Shown: positions 1-11,251, counted from the stretch's first letter. The stretch: 64,000 nucleotides of DNA from Puccinellia tenuiflora (GCA_012064385.1 QRDG01000068.1:1435349-1499348), one strand, 5' to 3'. Program-made: numbers and translations. Notes: generated from the letters alone by a model not told the origin.

Positions 1-495
1 AACCCATAGGACATAGAATGGCACTGCTAGCATTAATGTTCTGATTTCACCATCGTGCCTCGGCTACCACATCGCTTCACGCAGGACGGTTTATGGTCTG
101 CCTAACAAAATGCTCGCAGGTACCAATTATTTGTTTACTTGTTTATGTAAACCGTGCTATTTCTACCTTCAGTATCTCTACTACCTAAAAATAAAGTTGT
201 GTTCCTTCGGCCCTCTCCTTTTGTCCAACATCCTATCAATCCTCCTCGATAACACACAGCTTGCTTGGACTGTAAATGATGTTCTAAACCGACGGTACAA
301 ATTCAAATTCTACATTGGTTCTAGAAAAACATAATTTATTTTCAGAAATGATTTTTACAATCACAACATGCAGATTGGGAATATTAGCAGAATCCAAAGG
401 TTACGTGCTTGATGACACTGGTTCTTATCTTGCCACACAGAGAAGTGGCGGAAACCGCGTACGTAGATAATTGTCCATTATCAACCGGTTTCTCC
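1..495. other. Unassigned AT-rich sequence
   Basis: No convincing gene is seen. The stretch holds one arm of a long perfect inverted repeat (21-51). A degenerate copy (about 178-232) of the sequence at 499-570 is also present, sharing an ACCTAAAAA-type core and then TTTTGTCCAACATCC. The small ORF at 110-334 has no recognisable motif and no exon-like base composition, so I do not treat it as a gene. Confidence 0.5.
21..51 (+). repeat. Inverted repeat arm, partner at 2919-2949
   Basis: The 31 bases at 21-51 (core GCTAGCATTAATGTTCTG) are the exact reverse complement of 2919-2949. A shorter, diverged direct copy of the core (GCACTGGTAGCATTAATGT) lies at about 2786-2804. The two arms are 2.9 kb apart and could be ends of a small element or remnants of an inverted duplication. 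No target-site duplication was found next to the arms. Confidence 0.75.
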
Positions 496-529
496 CACTA
501 CTTAAAAAGAAAGTAGCATTCCTCAATCT

Positions 530-1096
530 TCCATCCCAACGTTCAGTCCCTCTTTTCGTCCAACATCCTTCCACGGATCACTAATTACATGCGCTGACAG
601 GTGGGCCTTTGCGACGTTTCGTTCCACCACACGATGTAAACGGGAGCAATGCCGGTAATTACGGGCCTATCTTTGCGAACGACGCCGCCATCGCCCCTTT
701 CCCTGTATTCCCGGAGCATCTTTTTTGCCCTCCTCTCCAATCCCGGCCGGCGCCGCTCCCTCACGCAACTTCCGGCTTCGCGGAAGCGCTACTCGGGATG
801 GCCAGCCACGGAGCGCTCCTTCTCCGAAAGTGGAGGAACTACGAGCTCGCCCACGAAGGCTTCTATATGGAGTTGGTCCGACGACGCGGTGAGGAGCATC
901 CGGCGGCGGCGGTGGAAATTGAATCCTCGGCGGGAGCCGCGGGGAATATATAGACGCTAGCAAATAGAAGTAAGTTGGGCGAGATCCTCTCATTCCCAAA
1001 TCCCCATGCCTTCCCAAATCCCTGCGCCTTCACTGTAAGCCGCTCGATTTTGCGCACTCCCGAATTCCCCACCCTCCAGCGTCTCTCTCGCCAGCC
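530..1096 (+). other. GC-rich upstream region with TATA-like box
   Basis: GC-rich sequence from about 600 onward precedes the ATG at 1097. A TATA-like string (TATATAG, 947-953) lies about 145 bases before that ATG, a plausible core promoter spacing for a short 5' leader. The overlapping ORFs here (609-953 and 649-960 plus, 667-1017 minus) lie in CG-rich DNA and none has a recognisable domain. They may be by-products of composition. Confidence 0.35.
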
Positions 1097-1589
1097 ATGG
1101 AGGCGACGGTGGTGGCGGCCTCGGCAGCTGTTGCGACAGTCAAGGAGGCGGCCTTGGCCGCTTAGGCTGTGGAGGAGACTACTGCGAAGGATGCGGCGGC
1201 GGCTGCCAATGAATCTGAAGATTGTGTTGCATTACCTGGCCGTCTAGAAGCCTTGCTAAAAGAGGAACCGTTGGGGCAGAGGACATATGGTGAGTGCTCC
1301 TTTCTATTTGCATGATGTCGTACTTTGGCAATCCTCTCCTCTCTTGTTTCTTACAATAATTTTTGTGCTGATTTTGCAAATATTACACTGATGGTTGAGT
1401 TGCAAACAAATAGCCGAATGTCTATCTCAAACTCAAAACATGCTAATGACTAATGAGTCTGAATTGCAAGTGTTCTGTTGGGTTCATATTTATGACCCAC
1501 TGTTTCCTATTCTTCTTTTGAGGTACCGGGCTACCGTTCTTGCTGCAAAAAAGCATCAGAAAGCGATGAAGAAACGAGGCTCTTCCTGA
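1097..1589 (+). pseudogene. Broken two-part gene fragment, unknown product
   Basis: An ATG at 1097 opens an alanine-rich reading frame that is interrupted by TAG at codon 23 but otherwise stays open to a good splice donor (exon end 1289, GTGAGT at 1290). Past the stop, the frame encodes an acidic then hydrophilic stretch ending near GQRTY. A second open piece follows the acceptor-like TTCTTTTGAG at 1513-1522 and encodes a basic segment (RATVLAAKKHQKAMKKRGSS) ending at TGA 1587-1589. The simple join of these two pieces is out of phase by one base, so a small exon or a frameshift is needed. I do not recognise the family. It reads like the first exons of a host gene that has decayed or was captured by a transposon. 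Confidence 0.4.
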
Positions 1590-1807
1590 AGTTCTGGTCA
1601 TCCATTTGAAAAGGCTGTCATGTACCCAGTTCACAAGAAACAAGATGGAGACATTTGTATATTTCCCCAACAGATGAATTATCCTTTTATTTCCATGTCT
1701 TCTGTTGCAAGTGATCTTGTGGGAACTCCTTAGTTAATTGGTTCGGTAGTGGATGTAATTTTGCCATCTAATGGTTCGGTAGTGGATGTATATTTCCCCA
1801 ACAGATG

Positions 1808-2614
1808 AATTATCAGGTCACTTTAGCAACTTCACCGAGAGATTTAGAGTGTGCTATATTCTGTTAACAATCATGGAACCGAATAAGATATGATTTTCTT
1901 TAGTCTGAAATTATCGCACTTGTAAGAATAATCCTATTTGTTTTCATTCCTCTTTCTACTTCTTAGATCTATCCATGCTAAACTGCAAGTCCTGTAAGTA
2001 TAGATGTTGTGCAGTGCACAGGTGTTGTGCTTACCCTGATGTCGGCTAGAATGGCATAAAACGTCCTTCTTGACCTGAGAAGCTAGGCCGAAGATCTGCA
2101 AGGAGAGGATAAAATAATATTGAGATGGATGTATACTGCAAGATTGCTCCATCAACAAAATAGCCACGAATTTGTAAAGGAGATGGGCACAATGTATTTG
2201 GGCAGATTCAAGCACATAGTTTGCATAGTTCGCCTTTACTAAGGTAATGAGATTAGTTACTCAAGACGTGAGGTGTACCTAGGAGAAAAGGAGAACGGTG
2301 CTGCAATGAGATGCAAACTCCTGTTACATGTTGTGACCCCTGATCGAATTCAGATGCATGTGCTCTTGGAAGTTGATCAAGAATTCCCTTAAGACCCGCA
2401 GGGAGCAGTTTAGACAGTCCACCTATTTTCAAGAATTCCCTTAACTCCTCTTGGAAGTTGATCAAGAATTCCCTTAAGATGCCGGAAAGTAGGGTATAAT
2501 ATGGAAATTTGTGTTAGACAGTCCACCTATTTTCTTGTCATTTCTAAGGAAAATCAACCTGTTCTTGAAGATCGCATTCGCATGTACCTTAAAAGAACTT
2601 TCTAAAGCTGTGTT
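1808..2614. repeat. 807-bp direct duplication, copy A
   Basis: This block matches 3111-3917 at a constant offset of 1303 bases with only scattered substitutions. Both ends fall at the same bases in the two copies (from AATTATCAGG to GCTGTGTT). Inside each copy is a shorter internal repeat (CTCTTGGAAGTTGATCAAG, twice). The duplication has no LTR or TIR signature and looks segmental. Confidence 0.9.
2035..2095 (-). pseudogene. Exon-like fragment inside duplication copy A
   Basis: On the minus strand a pyrimidine-rich tract ending in CTTGCAG precedes a 61-base open segment (encoding IFGLASQVKKDVLCHSSRHQ). It is followed by a consensus donor, GGTAAGC. Both splice signals are intact in both duplicate copies. 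I do not recognise the peptide. It is probably an internal exon of a lost or captured host gene. Confidence 0.35.
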
Positions 2615-3110
2615 GTAACCTTTGCATAGTTTGCTACCTTAGATCTAATCGTCCAGTTTCTCCCAGGTTACATAGCATGAAGAAACATAAGCTCATATAT
2701 ACATCTTAATGTTTGCAAACTTTGAAACATCACGAAATTCCATTAATGTATACATGATTAATGTGTACAAGACTATCTAGGAGTAGCACTGGTAGCATTA
2801 ATGTATACAGGATTATCTTTAGTATCCTACTGGTCCTATGAAGTAAATACAAAGCACAACAGTACAACTCAATGGCAGCACTATCTTCTAAATTGCTTAC
2901 TCGACAGGAACAACAACTGGTGAAATCAGAACATTAATGCTAGCAGTGCTACTGCTAGATCACAAATGGTAAGGAGGGGCAGGAACAACAATCGGTGAAA
3001 TTGGGAAACATGTCTGGTGGCTTGGAAGGACAGAAGAAGTAAGCTAACTGCTCTATATCTTCAAGGTAGCAATACTTATGATGTGTTCCTCATTGTAGTA
3101 ATCAAGTTCA
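2615..3110. other. Spacer between duplicated blocks
   Basis: AT-rich spacer with several diverged copies of an ATTAATGTATACA-like string (2740-2810) and the right arm of the inverted repeat (2919-2949). Two near-copies of a segment starting AGGAACAACAA occur at about 2906 and 2981. No coding potential is seen. Confidence 0.5.
2919..2949 (-). repeat. Inverted repeat arm, partner at 21-51
   Basis: Exact reverse complement of 21-51 over 31 bases. See the left arm for the possible interpretations. Confidence 0.75.
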
Positions 3111-3917
3111 AATTATCAGGTCACTTTAGCAACTTCACCGAGAGATTTAGAGTGTGCTATATTCTGTTAACAATCATGGAACCGAATAAGATATGATTTT
3201 CTTTAGTCTGAAATTATCGCACTTGTAAGAATAATCCTATTTGTTTTCATTCCTCTTTCTACTTCTTAGATCTATCCATGCTAGACTGCAAGTCCTGTAA
3301 GTATAGATGTTGTGCAGTGCACAGGTGTTGTGCTTACCCTGATGTCGGCTAGAATGGCATAAAACGTCCTTCTTGACCTGAGAAGCTAGGCCGGAGATCT
3401 GCAAGGAGAGGATAAAATAATATTGAGATGGATGTATACTGCAAGATTGCTCCATCAACAAAATAGCCACGAATTTGTAAAGGAGATGGGCACAATGTAT
3501 TTGGGCAGATTCAAGCACATAGTTTGCATAGTTCGCCTTTACTAAGGTAATGAGATTAGTTACTCAAGACGTGAGGTGTACCTAGGAGAAAAGGAGAACG
3601 GTGCTGCAATGAGATGCAAACTCCTGTTACATGTTGTGACCCCTGATCGAATTCAGATGCATGTGCTCTTGGAAGTTGATCAAGAATTCCCTTAAGACCC
3701 AAAGGGAGCAGTTTAGACAGTCCACCTATTTTCAAGAATTCATTTAACTCCTCTTGGAAGTTGATCAAGAATTCCCTTAAGATGCCGGAAAGTAGGGTAT
3801 AATATGGAAATTTGTGTTAGACAGTCCACCTATTTTCTTGTCATTTCTAAGGAAAATCAACCTATTCTTGAAGATCGCATTCGCAGGTACCTTAAAAGAA
3901 CTTTATAAAGCTGTGTT
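3111..3917. repeat. 807-bp direct duplication, copy B
   Basis: Second copy of 1808-2614. Differences from copy A are a handful of substitutions (for example AAGGGAGCAG in place of CAGGGAGCAG near 3700), so the duplication is fairly recent or has been homogenised. It carries the same exon-like segment on the minus strand. Confidence 0.9.
3338..3398 (-). pseudogene. Exon-like fragment inside duplication copy B
   Basis: Same 61-base segment as 2035-2095, with one amino-acid change (second residue F to S). The flanking acceptor and donor are intact. Function unknown. Confidence 0.35.
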
Positions 3918-4823
3918 CATTTTTTGTTCTAAGAACAGAAAAAATCTCATCAGAACATGCTTGCGCAAATAATAAACATGTTGTTCAATAGGTGCTGGGC
4001 TAGTCACCCACCAGATGAAAAGTTACAAGATGGTAGATGTAGCTTCCAGAACATGAAGCTAGCAAATAACATGTTCAGCTCACAGTAAAGTCTGAGCTAA
4101 TTAAACTGACATATAGTGCTTATCTCCTTGCTGACAAATATGCCCTGTACACATTGGATTAGGTAGCTCCTTGGCACTGCAATGAGTAGTGACTGAGTTT
4201 CAGTCATACCAAATTAAGCAGTATATAAGAAAGCACCCAAATTTTCAACCGTCATGGAACATCATGGAGCAAAATTCCATCGAAACAACAACCTTGTACA
4301 CATTATAGGTTGGACAATTTGAACTGAATTTCAGTGCAGCTTTAACATGTTTCACCTAATCTGATATTATAAAAGTAATGCATATAAAATGTATACTACA
4401 TGAAAATCGCCGATAATTTAAGTTGTATGCAGTTAACTGGTTCGAGGGGGTAGGACATTCCAATCAACTCTAAGATATTAACCACAAATGTTAAAATTCC
4501 ATTAAACATACATGGGAAAAAGGTTCCTCGTGTTTGCACCAAACTAAAACTCATTATCATGATCACGGAAAAGGTGTCAGGATTTCAATCTATCTCTTGA
4601 ACCATTTAAATAAACACATTGTGCGCACCGTTCACAAACCTAAGTGAACCTGAAGCTTTGCAAATCGGTGACCCTACAGGATTCGAGCACACGAATCTCT
4701 CAATGAAAAATCGAGGGCAGAGAGGGATATGGAGAGCGCCGTCACCCGTCGTACACCCCTTGTTGTGCGGCATTCACACACCTTCGTCTCCTCAATCATC
4801 CATCTAGTATAGAGAGCGAGTAC
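3918..4823. other. Intron-like AT-rich sequence, no gene seen
   Basis: AT-rich and without convincing ORFs or repeat structure. It directly follows, on the minus strand, a donor-like site at 4822-4823, so it could be an intron of the fragment at 4824-5181. Confidence 0.35.
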
Positions 4824-5181
4824 CTGATCTAGACGCTGATGTCCAGCAGCTGCCGTCGCGCTAGGTCAGACACTGACCGAGTTCCTTCCTACAGCCGCCG
4901 CTTGAGACCTCCATAGTGGGGAGAGGTGGCGGAGTGTGGAGGGCGTATGTGGCGGGACATGCGTGTGGGGTTCCGGTGGGCAGACTCGCGGCGGCGTGCA
5001 GGGGTCTTTGAGGGTGTTGTGCACTTCCAGAGCGAACGCGCCGGCGGGATTGAGCGGGAGGCGACGGTGGATGGAGGATGGAGGGGGTTAGGGGTGGCCG
5101 TATGGTGGGATTCGTGGCCCGTCGATGCGGGGTCAGCGGGAGGATGGAGGAGAAGCGAAAGTTTCTCCGGGTCTGGCCCAT
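4824..5181 (-). pseudogene. GC-rich first-exon-like fragment
   Basis: On the minus strand a proline-rich, GC-rich ORF of 106 residues runs 5181-4861, with no domain that I recognise. A donor-like CAG/GTACTC sits at 4824/4823. Overlapping plus-strand ORFs (4926-5309, 5078-5293) are equally plausible by length. The segment lies just inside the right inverted-repeat arm (5323-5356), mirroring the GC-rich region inside the left arm. Confidence 0.25.
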
Positions 5182-5356
5182 CCGCGTACTTGCAAGGGCG
5201 CGACGAACGACGAAACTTAATGCGGCGATTACAGGTAGGGGATGCGCGAGGAGCGTTTTTTCCTTACGCTGCGCGAGCGCGACGATGGTATGACGAAGAT
5301 GAGGACTGAATGCATAGGAGGCAGATTGAGGAACACTATTTTCTTTTTAAGTAGTG

Positions 5357-5788
5357 TAGAAGATAGATATATAGATGTAGATTTTTTCGTAAACTAAGCT
5401 AAATGCTCGTGTGCAGGGCCGAGCCGATAATGCGTTCGGAGGACAGAATGGTTGAAAATACCTCCAAACTAACAAAAATACCAAATCTACCATGACAGAA
5501 AGCTTGTGATTTTGTGAAGCGAACTTGTACATTCCGCCAACTGAATAGATAGAAAGAAGCGAACTTGTACATTCCGCCAACCGAATAGATAGAAAGTGTA
5601 TGTGTGCCGCCGAGGCAGCCCCACCCTCTCTCTCCTCATCCTCATCTTGAGAGTCCTCTTTCACCTTCCGGACCCCTCTCCTCTCCCTCTTCAGCGGCTT
5701 TGTCGGCCGGAGTAGAGGGAGGAGAGGGTGCCCGACCTTGTGCGTAGTAGTTGTAGGTTTGTTTTGTCCCACGTGGCGCCTTGGCGTT
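5357..5788. other. Unassigned sequence before the gypsy LTR
   Basis: Holds a two-copy 40-bp tandem repeat and a minus-strand ORF (5772-5347, 141 residues) that reads through the repeat and has acidic and basic runs but no recognisable domain. The gypsy 3' LTR starts immediately after. Confidence 0.4.
5516..5595. repeat. 40-bp tandem duplication, two copies
   Basis: Units 5516-5555 and 5556-5595 begin GAAGCGAACTTGTACATTCC and differ at one position (CTGAAT versus CCGAAT). Confidence 0.95.
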
Positions 5789-7321
5789 TGATGACTCCCA
5801 AGTGCAGGAGATCAATTGTAGTACCTTTCAATGAGAAAAGGTTGTCGAACCCACGAGGAGCTGAAGGTATTGGTTAGAAAGAATGATAAATAAAACAATA
5901 AAAGATGCAAGTGTTTTTGGGATTTTTGGTTGTATAAATGCAAAAGAATAAAAATGCTTAAAATAAATAGTAGCAAGTAGAAAGCTCTCAAAGAGAGAGA
6001 AAGCCCAATCCTCTATGTGGCTGGAGGACAAGCTCAAGTGATGTGTGTCTTATATGTGGAAAACGTTCCCGAGGGCGGCATGGATATCACTAGACATAGA
6101 GATTTATTAAACAACATGTTGCATATCTTGTCAAGTTTTAATCTTCTTGGGGCGGAGCCATAACTAGGCATAGCTAAATAATTAAACTACAACCCCTTAT
6201 GATGGATCATGTGGCCAATTTAATGACTTGCACAAGAATTATTAAGACATAAAGTCCAACCATAGCATTACACTCTAAGGTCCCCGACACTACTACCCAC
6301 ATAATATAATTGCATGACTCTGTCTTGGGCTTAGTTGTCCTCCCAAGTCTTCCTCAATTCATTACACTACGTTGTTCTCCTATGAGCCCTTTAAAGGTGA
6401 AGTGTTGTGCAGTCGACGTTCGCACAACACCATCATAGAATCACATAAAAGATAAACTCTTGACAAAATACCAACACATGTTATATATAAATCATTGCCA
6501 ATTCATTCTATGCCCTCAGGAACATATGGGAACTACTCACAACGTGCAAACATGATCATAATCAGTGGCATAAAGGGTACAACACAATCTGAAATAAATA
6601 TTTCACCACCAAATAATGACAAGTACCCAATCACAAACATGAATAGGAGCACTAGCCAATGATCTAGGGTATAGCAACTCTCAAACTATGAGGGGAACGG
6701 AGTGGATCACGGAGATGGTGATGGAGATGGTGCTGGTGATGGTGATGACGGTGATGTAGAGGCCTCCTCCCACGCCAAGGAGGAGAGGTGATGATGATGG
6801 CGGCGATTTCCCCCCTCTCCGGAGCTCTGGAGCAGTAGGATCTGACCCCCTTCGGAGAGAATCAGGAGCTCCGCCGCCGCCGCGGCCTCAGATAATTCGG
6901 GGAAAATTAGGGCGTCCCTTTTCGGCGAAGACGAAGGTGTTGGTAAAAAGCCCCACGCGAGGGGGTGCTCGAGGGACTACTTAGTGGGTACCACGCGGCC
7001 AGGTACATGGGCCGCATGGGCCCACCCCATTTGGCCCTCGTGGCCCTTCTGTCTTCGGTCTTCTTTCCTCCACCCTTCTCCCGATGAAAAACTGGCGTGG
7101 TATTTTTCCTTTAATTATTTGAGTCCGCGAAACTCCTGAAACAATAAAAACAATAAAAGGGGGGTATTCTGCCTCCCAGATGTTAAATGCCAAAAATAGG
7201 GACTTTGTATGAAAGTCCCATAAATCATCTAAAACATGCAAAACATCGATATAACAATGAAAATAACATACCAATATGATAATATAAGATATAAAAATGA
7301 TGATATAAAATGCACGTATCA
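5789..7321 (-). repeat. Gypsy 3' LTR, Athila-like element (E1)
   Basis: A 1533-bp LTR starting TGATGACTCCC and ending CGTATCA, the usual TG...CA boundaries. Its first about 620 bases match 24202-24819 with about eight differences. On its inner side lies a polypurine tract (minus strand AAGCTTGGGGGAGT), which fixes the orientation: this is the 3' LTR of a minus-strand element whose Gag-Pol is at 24102-19378. Confidence 0.9.
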
Positions 7322-7335
7322 ACTCCCCCAAGCTT
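7322..7335 (-). other. Polypurine tract of element E1
   Basis: Minus-strand AAGCTTGGGGGAGT abuts the LTR end at 7321. This is the plus-strand DNA priming site used in reverse transcription of Ty3/gypsy elements. Confidence 0.85.
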
Positions 7336-8169
7336 AAACCTTTACTCGTCCTCGAGTAAATAAGGACATAGATCATTATATGCATCGATGGACTTATGGT
7401 TGATAAATAAATACGGGCATTGTATCATCATCATACTCAGTTGCAATGTAAGATTGATGAATAAAACCCATGCACATGAGGGCAATATAAGTAGAAGCTC
7501 TAGCAATCACTCTTACTTTTGAAAGCAAATAACCATTGTATGTTGGACAACTGAATCATATTCCTTTTCCTATGCTTTTTCTCTTTATGGCAAGCATTTG
7601 AATGATTAAAGTTAAATGTGAAAGCAAATATGAGTAGTGGCCTTGATAAAGTAAAGGTTAGATGTCTCATGCCCCTTGAATACAAGTACCTACACCATGA
7701 TTACTCAACTTGGGAAACAGAGCAAGTTTAAGTTATCTATCATTGTAAGTAATAAAGATATTATCAAGAGTCTTAAATGGGCTACCTCTTGTCCCATGAT
7801 ATGGATCAAGCCCACATCACAACAACAAGACAAACAAACATAATGACCAACCTCAACACCCTTTTTATTTACCAATTGATATAGCTTTTTATTGCAGGGT
7901 GTATCACATGAAGTTCAAAACAGCATGTAAGTAAATTTCCACCATGAATGATGCATGGCTTAGATTAGCGGCCCAAGTTTCTCTCTACCATTTATACAAA
8001 CTCATTTAAACTTGCTCTATTTCCACATTATTTCATCATGATAGGCATCCATAAACAAAAGTACATGATATCAACCAAATAAATGATGGAACATGTTGAA
8101 AGCTTTGCATGTGACAGCACATATGGGCTAACTCCTGATGTCTACACACGCTTCTATTCTTGTAGACAG
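7336..8169 (-). mobile_element. 3' untranslated internal remnant of E1
   Basis: AT-rich sequence between the E1 polypurine tract and the start of the second gypsy LTR at 8170. No ORF of note. Position and composition fit the long non-coding 3' internal region of Athila-type elements. Its other half should lie beyond the nested insertions, but I could not confirm continuity at 18080. Confidence 0.6.
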
Positions 8170-9337
8170 TGTTGGGCCTCCAAGAGCAGAGGTTTGTAGA
8201 ACAGCAACAAGTTTCCCTTAAGTGAATCACCCAAGGTTTATCGAACTCAGGGAGGTAGAGGTCAAAGGTATCCCTCTCAAGCAACCCTGCAATCACAATA
8301 CAAAAAGTCTCTTGTGTCCCCAACACACCCAATACACTTGTCAGATGTATAGGTGCACTAGTTCGGCGAAGAGATAGTGAAATACAAGTAATATGGATGA
8401 TTATAAGTAGTAATTGCAATCTGAAATAAAAATGGCAGCAAGCAAATATGTAGCAGAACTTGTTGTAAACGGTGTTTCAATGCTTAGAAACAAGGCCTAG
8501 GGATCATACTTTCACCAGTGGTCACTCTCAACAATGCAATCATAATTGAATATAAATATAAGCACTTCAATATACTACTCCGAAGTATTCTCCGGCTGGA
8601 TAACGAACACTAATTCATTGTGTAGGAATGCAAAAGCACGCCTCAAACATATATTCCCATGTACTAATGAATACCCCACACTGGACCATGAGCATTCATA
8701 GGAGGTACTAACACACCACAATTTCATAGAGACATCCAACTCAAATAATAAATCAGTGAACAAGTATCTTGTGAAATATAGCCTAAAGACCCACACGGTG
8801 CACACACTGTCACCTTTACACACGTGGGACAAGGAGTCTCCGGAGATCACATAAATAAAGCCCACTTGAGTAACATAACAACATCTAGATTGCAAAGCTC
8901 ATGATCACATACAGATCACATCATGGGAGAGAGAGATATAGACCACATGGCTACCGGTACGGCCCTCAGCCCCGAGGGAGAACTACTCCCTCCTCATCAT
9001 GGGAGTCAGCAACGGCGATGAAGATGGTGGTGGAGTCGATGGAGATGGCTCCGGGGGCACTTCCCCGTCCCGGCAGGGTGCCAGAACAGAGACTTCTGTC
9101 CCCCGAAACTTGTCGGCGATGGCGGCGGCGCTGCAGATGTTTCTTTGGAATATGACGGGGTCTGTCTAGGTTTTATGCATCGGGGGCAATATATAGGCGA
9201 AAGGGCGGCGTCGGAGGGCTCCCGTGGGCCCCACACCACCTGGTGGCGCGGCAGGCATGGGTCCCGCGCCACCCTATGGTGTGGCCGGCCCACGGCCCTC
9301 CAGGTCCTCTCCTTCGGGCTCCGTGTAGTCCATTGAA
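8170..9337 (-). repeat. Second gypsy LTR (E2), first part
   Basis: Starts TGTTGGGCCTCC, a start I associate with Triticeae gypsy LTRs, and contains a minus-strand TATA-like string (CTATATATTG, about 9188-9197). It is interrupted at 9337 by a copia insertion and resumes at 17852. Joined, the LTR is about 1.4 kb and ends GACGTATCA at 18079. It belongs to a different LTR family from E1. Confidence 0.8.
9332..9337. repeat. Target-site duplication of copia element, left
   Basis: ATTGAA precedes the copia 5' LTR and is repeated at 17846-17851 after the 3' LTR. Copia insertions normally duplicate 5 bp; the exact LTR terminus (CATCA or CATCAG) decides which five. Confidence 0.8.
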
Positions 9338-11239
9338 TGTTGGGAATATGCCCTAGAGGCAATAATAAAATGGTTTATTAAGCATATTCACGTTTATGAT
9401 AATAGTTTATTATCCATGCTATAATTGTATTAAATGGAAACATAATACATGTGTGGAATATAAACACCCGGAGTCCCTAGTGAGCCTCTACAGGACTAGT
9501 TCGTTGATCAAGAGATAGTTAGAGTTTCCTAACTATGGACTTGTTATAGTCACTTGATAACGGAGTCATATCATTAGGAGTAATGGTGTGATGGACATGA
9601 CCCAAATAAAGAGTTGCAATTAATCGTGTCACAAAAGTTTTGTTGTCAACACTTTTAATATGCCAAATATAGTTTCCTTAGACCATGAGATTATATCACT
9701 CCCGTTCACCGGAGGAATACTTTGTGGACATCAAACGTCACTTCGTAACTGGGTGATTATAAAGGTGGCTTTCAGGTATCTCCGATGGTGGGTTGTTGGG
9801 TGATATGAATCGAGAGTGGAATTTGTCCCTCCATGTGACGGAGAAGATATCTCCAGGCCTTCTCGGTAATATAGCATCAAAAGTCTGCAGACATGTGATT
9901 AAGTTGTAATCACCGGGATCCTATATTATGGACGAGTAAAGAGAACTTGCCGGTAACGAGATTAAACTAGACATGGGGATGTCAACGATTATATCTCGGG
10001 CAAGTAAAATATCGTGAGACAAAGGGAATCGTATATGAGATTAATTGAATCTCCGGCATCGTGGTTCAATCGAGAAAAGGTTTTCGTTGAGTGTATAGGA
10101 ATTAATATGGACATCCCGGTCCCGCTATTAATTATTGATATGATCATGTCTATGCATTCTCGAACCCGTAGGGTCACACACTTAACGTTCCGATGAAATT
10201 AGGTTTTGCGATGAATTAAATGATGAAGTGAACGAATGGTGATTCGGAGTCTCGGATGGGATCCCGGACGTCACGAGGAGTTCCGGAGGAGTCCGGAGAA
10301 TAAGATTCATATATGGAAAGTGGTTTCCGGAGGTTTCGGAAAAGTTCCGGAAATTATTTATAGGGTACCGGAAGGTTCCGGAGTGTTCTAGAAGGGTCTA
10401 GAAGTGGGACCATATTTTGTATGGGGCCCACATGGTGCAAAGGGGTGCTGCCACCACCTAGGTGGTGCGCACCACCTAAGCCCACATGGGCTGGTGCGGC
10501 ATAGGAAGGAGGGGAGTCCCACTCCTAGTTGGACTAGGAGGTGGGCTCTCCACCCCTTTAGGAAAGGGGCCCAAGGAGGAGTCCTAGATGGACTCCAACT
10601 TGGGGGGCAAGCAAGGAGGGGCCGGCCGGCCCCCTGCCCTTGACCTAGCCGGCCACCTATATAAGGAGGGGAAGGGGGGGCGCACACACACCCTTGGAGG
10701 CTGCCCCCTAGCCGCACCCCCCTCTCTCCCTCTAACCCTAGCCGCACCCCTCCTCTCCCGGAGGGCTGCCGCCATCTCACCTCCACACCTAGCCGCACCC
10801 CCTTGCCCTAGGGGCTGCGCCACCTTGCTCCTCTCCCTCTCCTCTTGCTTGGCTTGGCGAAGCCCTGCTCGCGGAGATCGTCATCATCACCGGCACTACC
10901 GTCGTGCTGCTGAGATCATCAAGGCCACGTCTTCTCGCTTGCGGGATCAAGGAGTCGACGTCTTCATCGAGCTGTACGTGTGGACGCCGCGGAGGTGCTG
11001 CCCGTTGCTGCACTTCACCGGATTGGATCTCGAGGATAATACATCTCCTCGCGACTAGACGAGTCTAGTTGCGGGGATCGACTAGCCAACCCCTGCACCG
11101 ACAAAACGCGTTTGTTGATCTTCGAGGGTAAGAGATTGGATCTCATCTTCGCTATCTTCATCTCATAGATCTAGATCCTTGGGGTTTATTCCGCTTTGCC
11201 GCGTAGAAAATTTTGTTTTCCATGCTGCGACCCCATCAG
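9338..11239 (+). repeat. Copia 5' LTR
   Basis: Matches 15940-17845 nearly throughout. A TATA box (TATATAA, 10658-10664) lies before a CT- and GC-rich transcribed region. The LTR ends CCCCATCAG directly before the primer site. Short ORFs in the GC-rich part are present in both LTRs and are not genes. Confidence 0.92.
10658..10664 (+). promoter_or_regulatory. TATA box in copia 5' LTR
   Basis: TATATAA in the CACCTATATAAGGAGG context, repeated at 17260-17266 in the 3' LTR. It is the probable core promoter of the element. Confidence 0.7.
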
Positions 11240-11251
11240 TGGTATCAGAGC
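11240..11251 (+). other. Primer-binding site, tRNA-iMet
   Basis: TGGTATCAGAGC is the standard complement of the 3' end of plant initiator methionine tRNA and sits directly after the LTR. Confidence 0.93.

Larger units (their letters stand above)
496..5356. mobile_element. Candidate DNA transposon bounded by inverted repeats
   Basis: Bases 496-529 and the reverse complement of 5323-5356 match at 31 of 34 positions, both beginning CACTACTTAAAAAGAAA. Weaker matching continues inward for about 35 bases (TTCAGTCC, then TCTT and CGTC). GC-rich, exon-like sequence lies just inside each arm, and the interior carries gene-like fragments, the layout expected of an element that captured host sequence. 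I could not find a clean target-site duplication (TCC on the left, TAG on the right for a CACTA-type end), and no transposase is visible. The boundaries and superfamily are therefore uncertain. A solitary pair of related MITEs in opposite orientation is the main alternative. Confidence 0.4.

Noticed and set aside
5347..5772. 141-residue minus-strand ORF as a gene
   Set aside because: Reads through a 40-bp tandem repeat, no domain, unlikely codon pattern.
10388..11058. Overlapping ORFs in the GC-rich part of the copia LTR
   Set aside because: Present as shadows in both LTRs on both strands with frame changes between them; this is LTR sequence.
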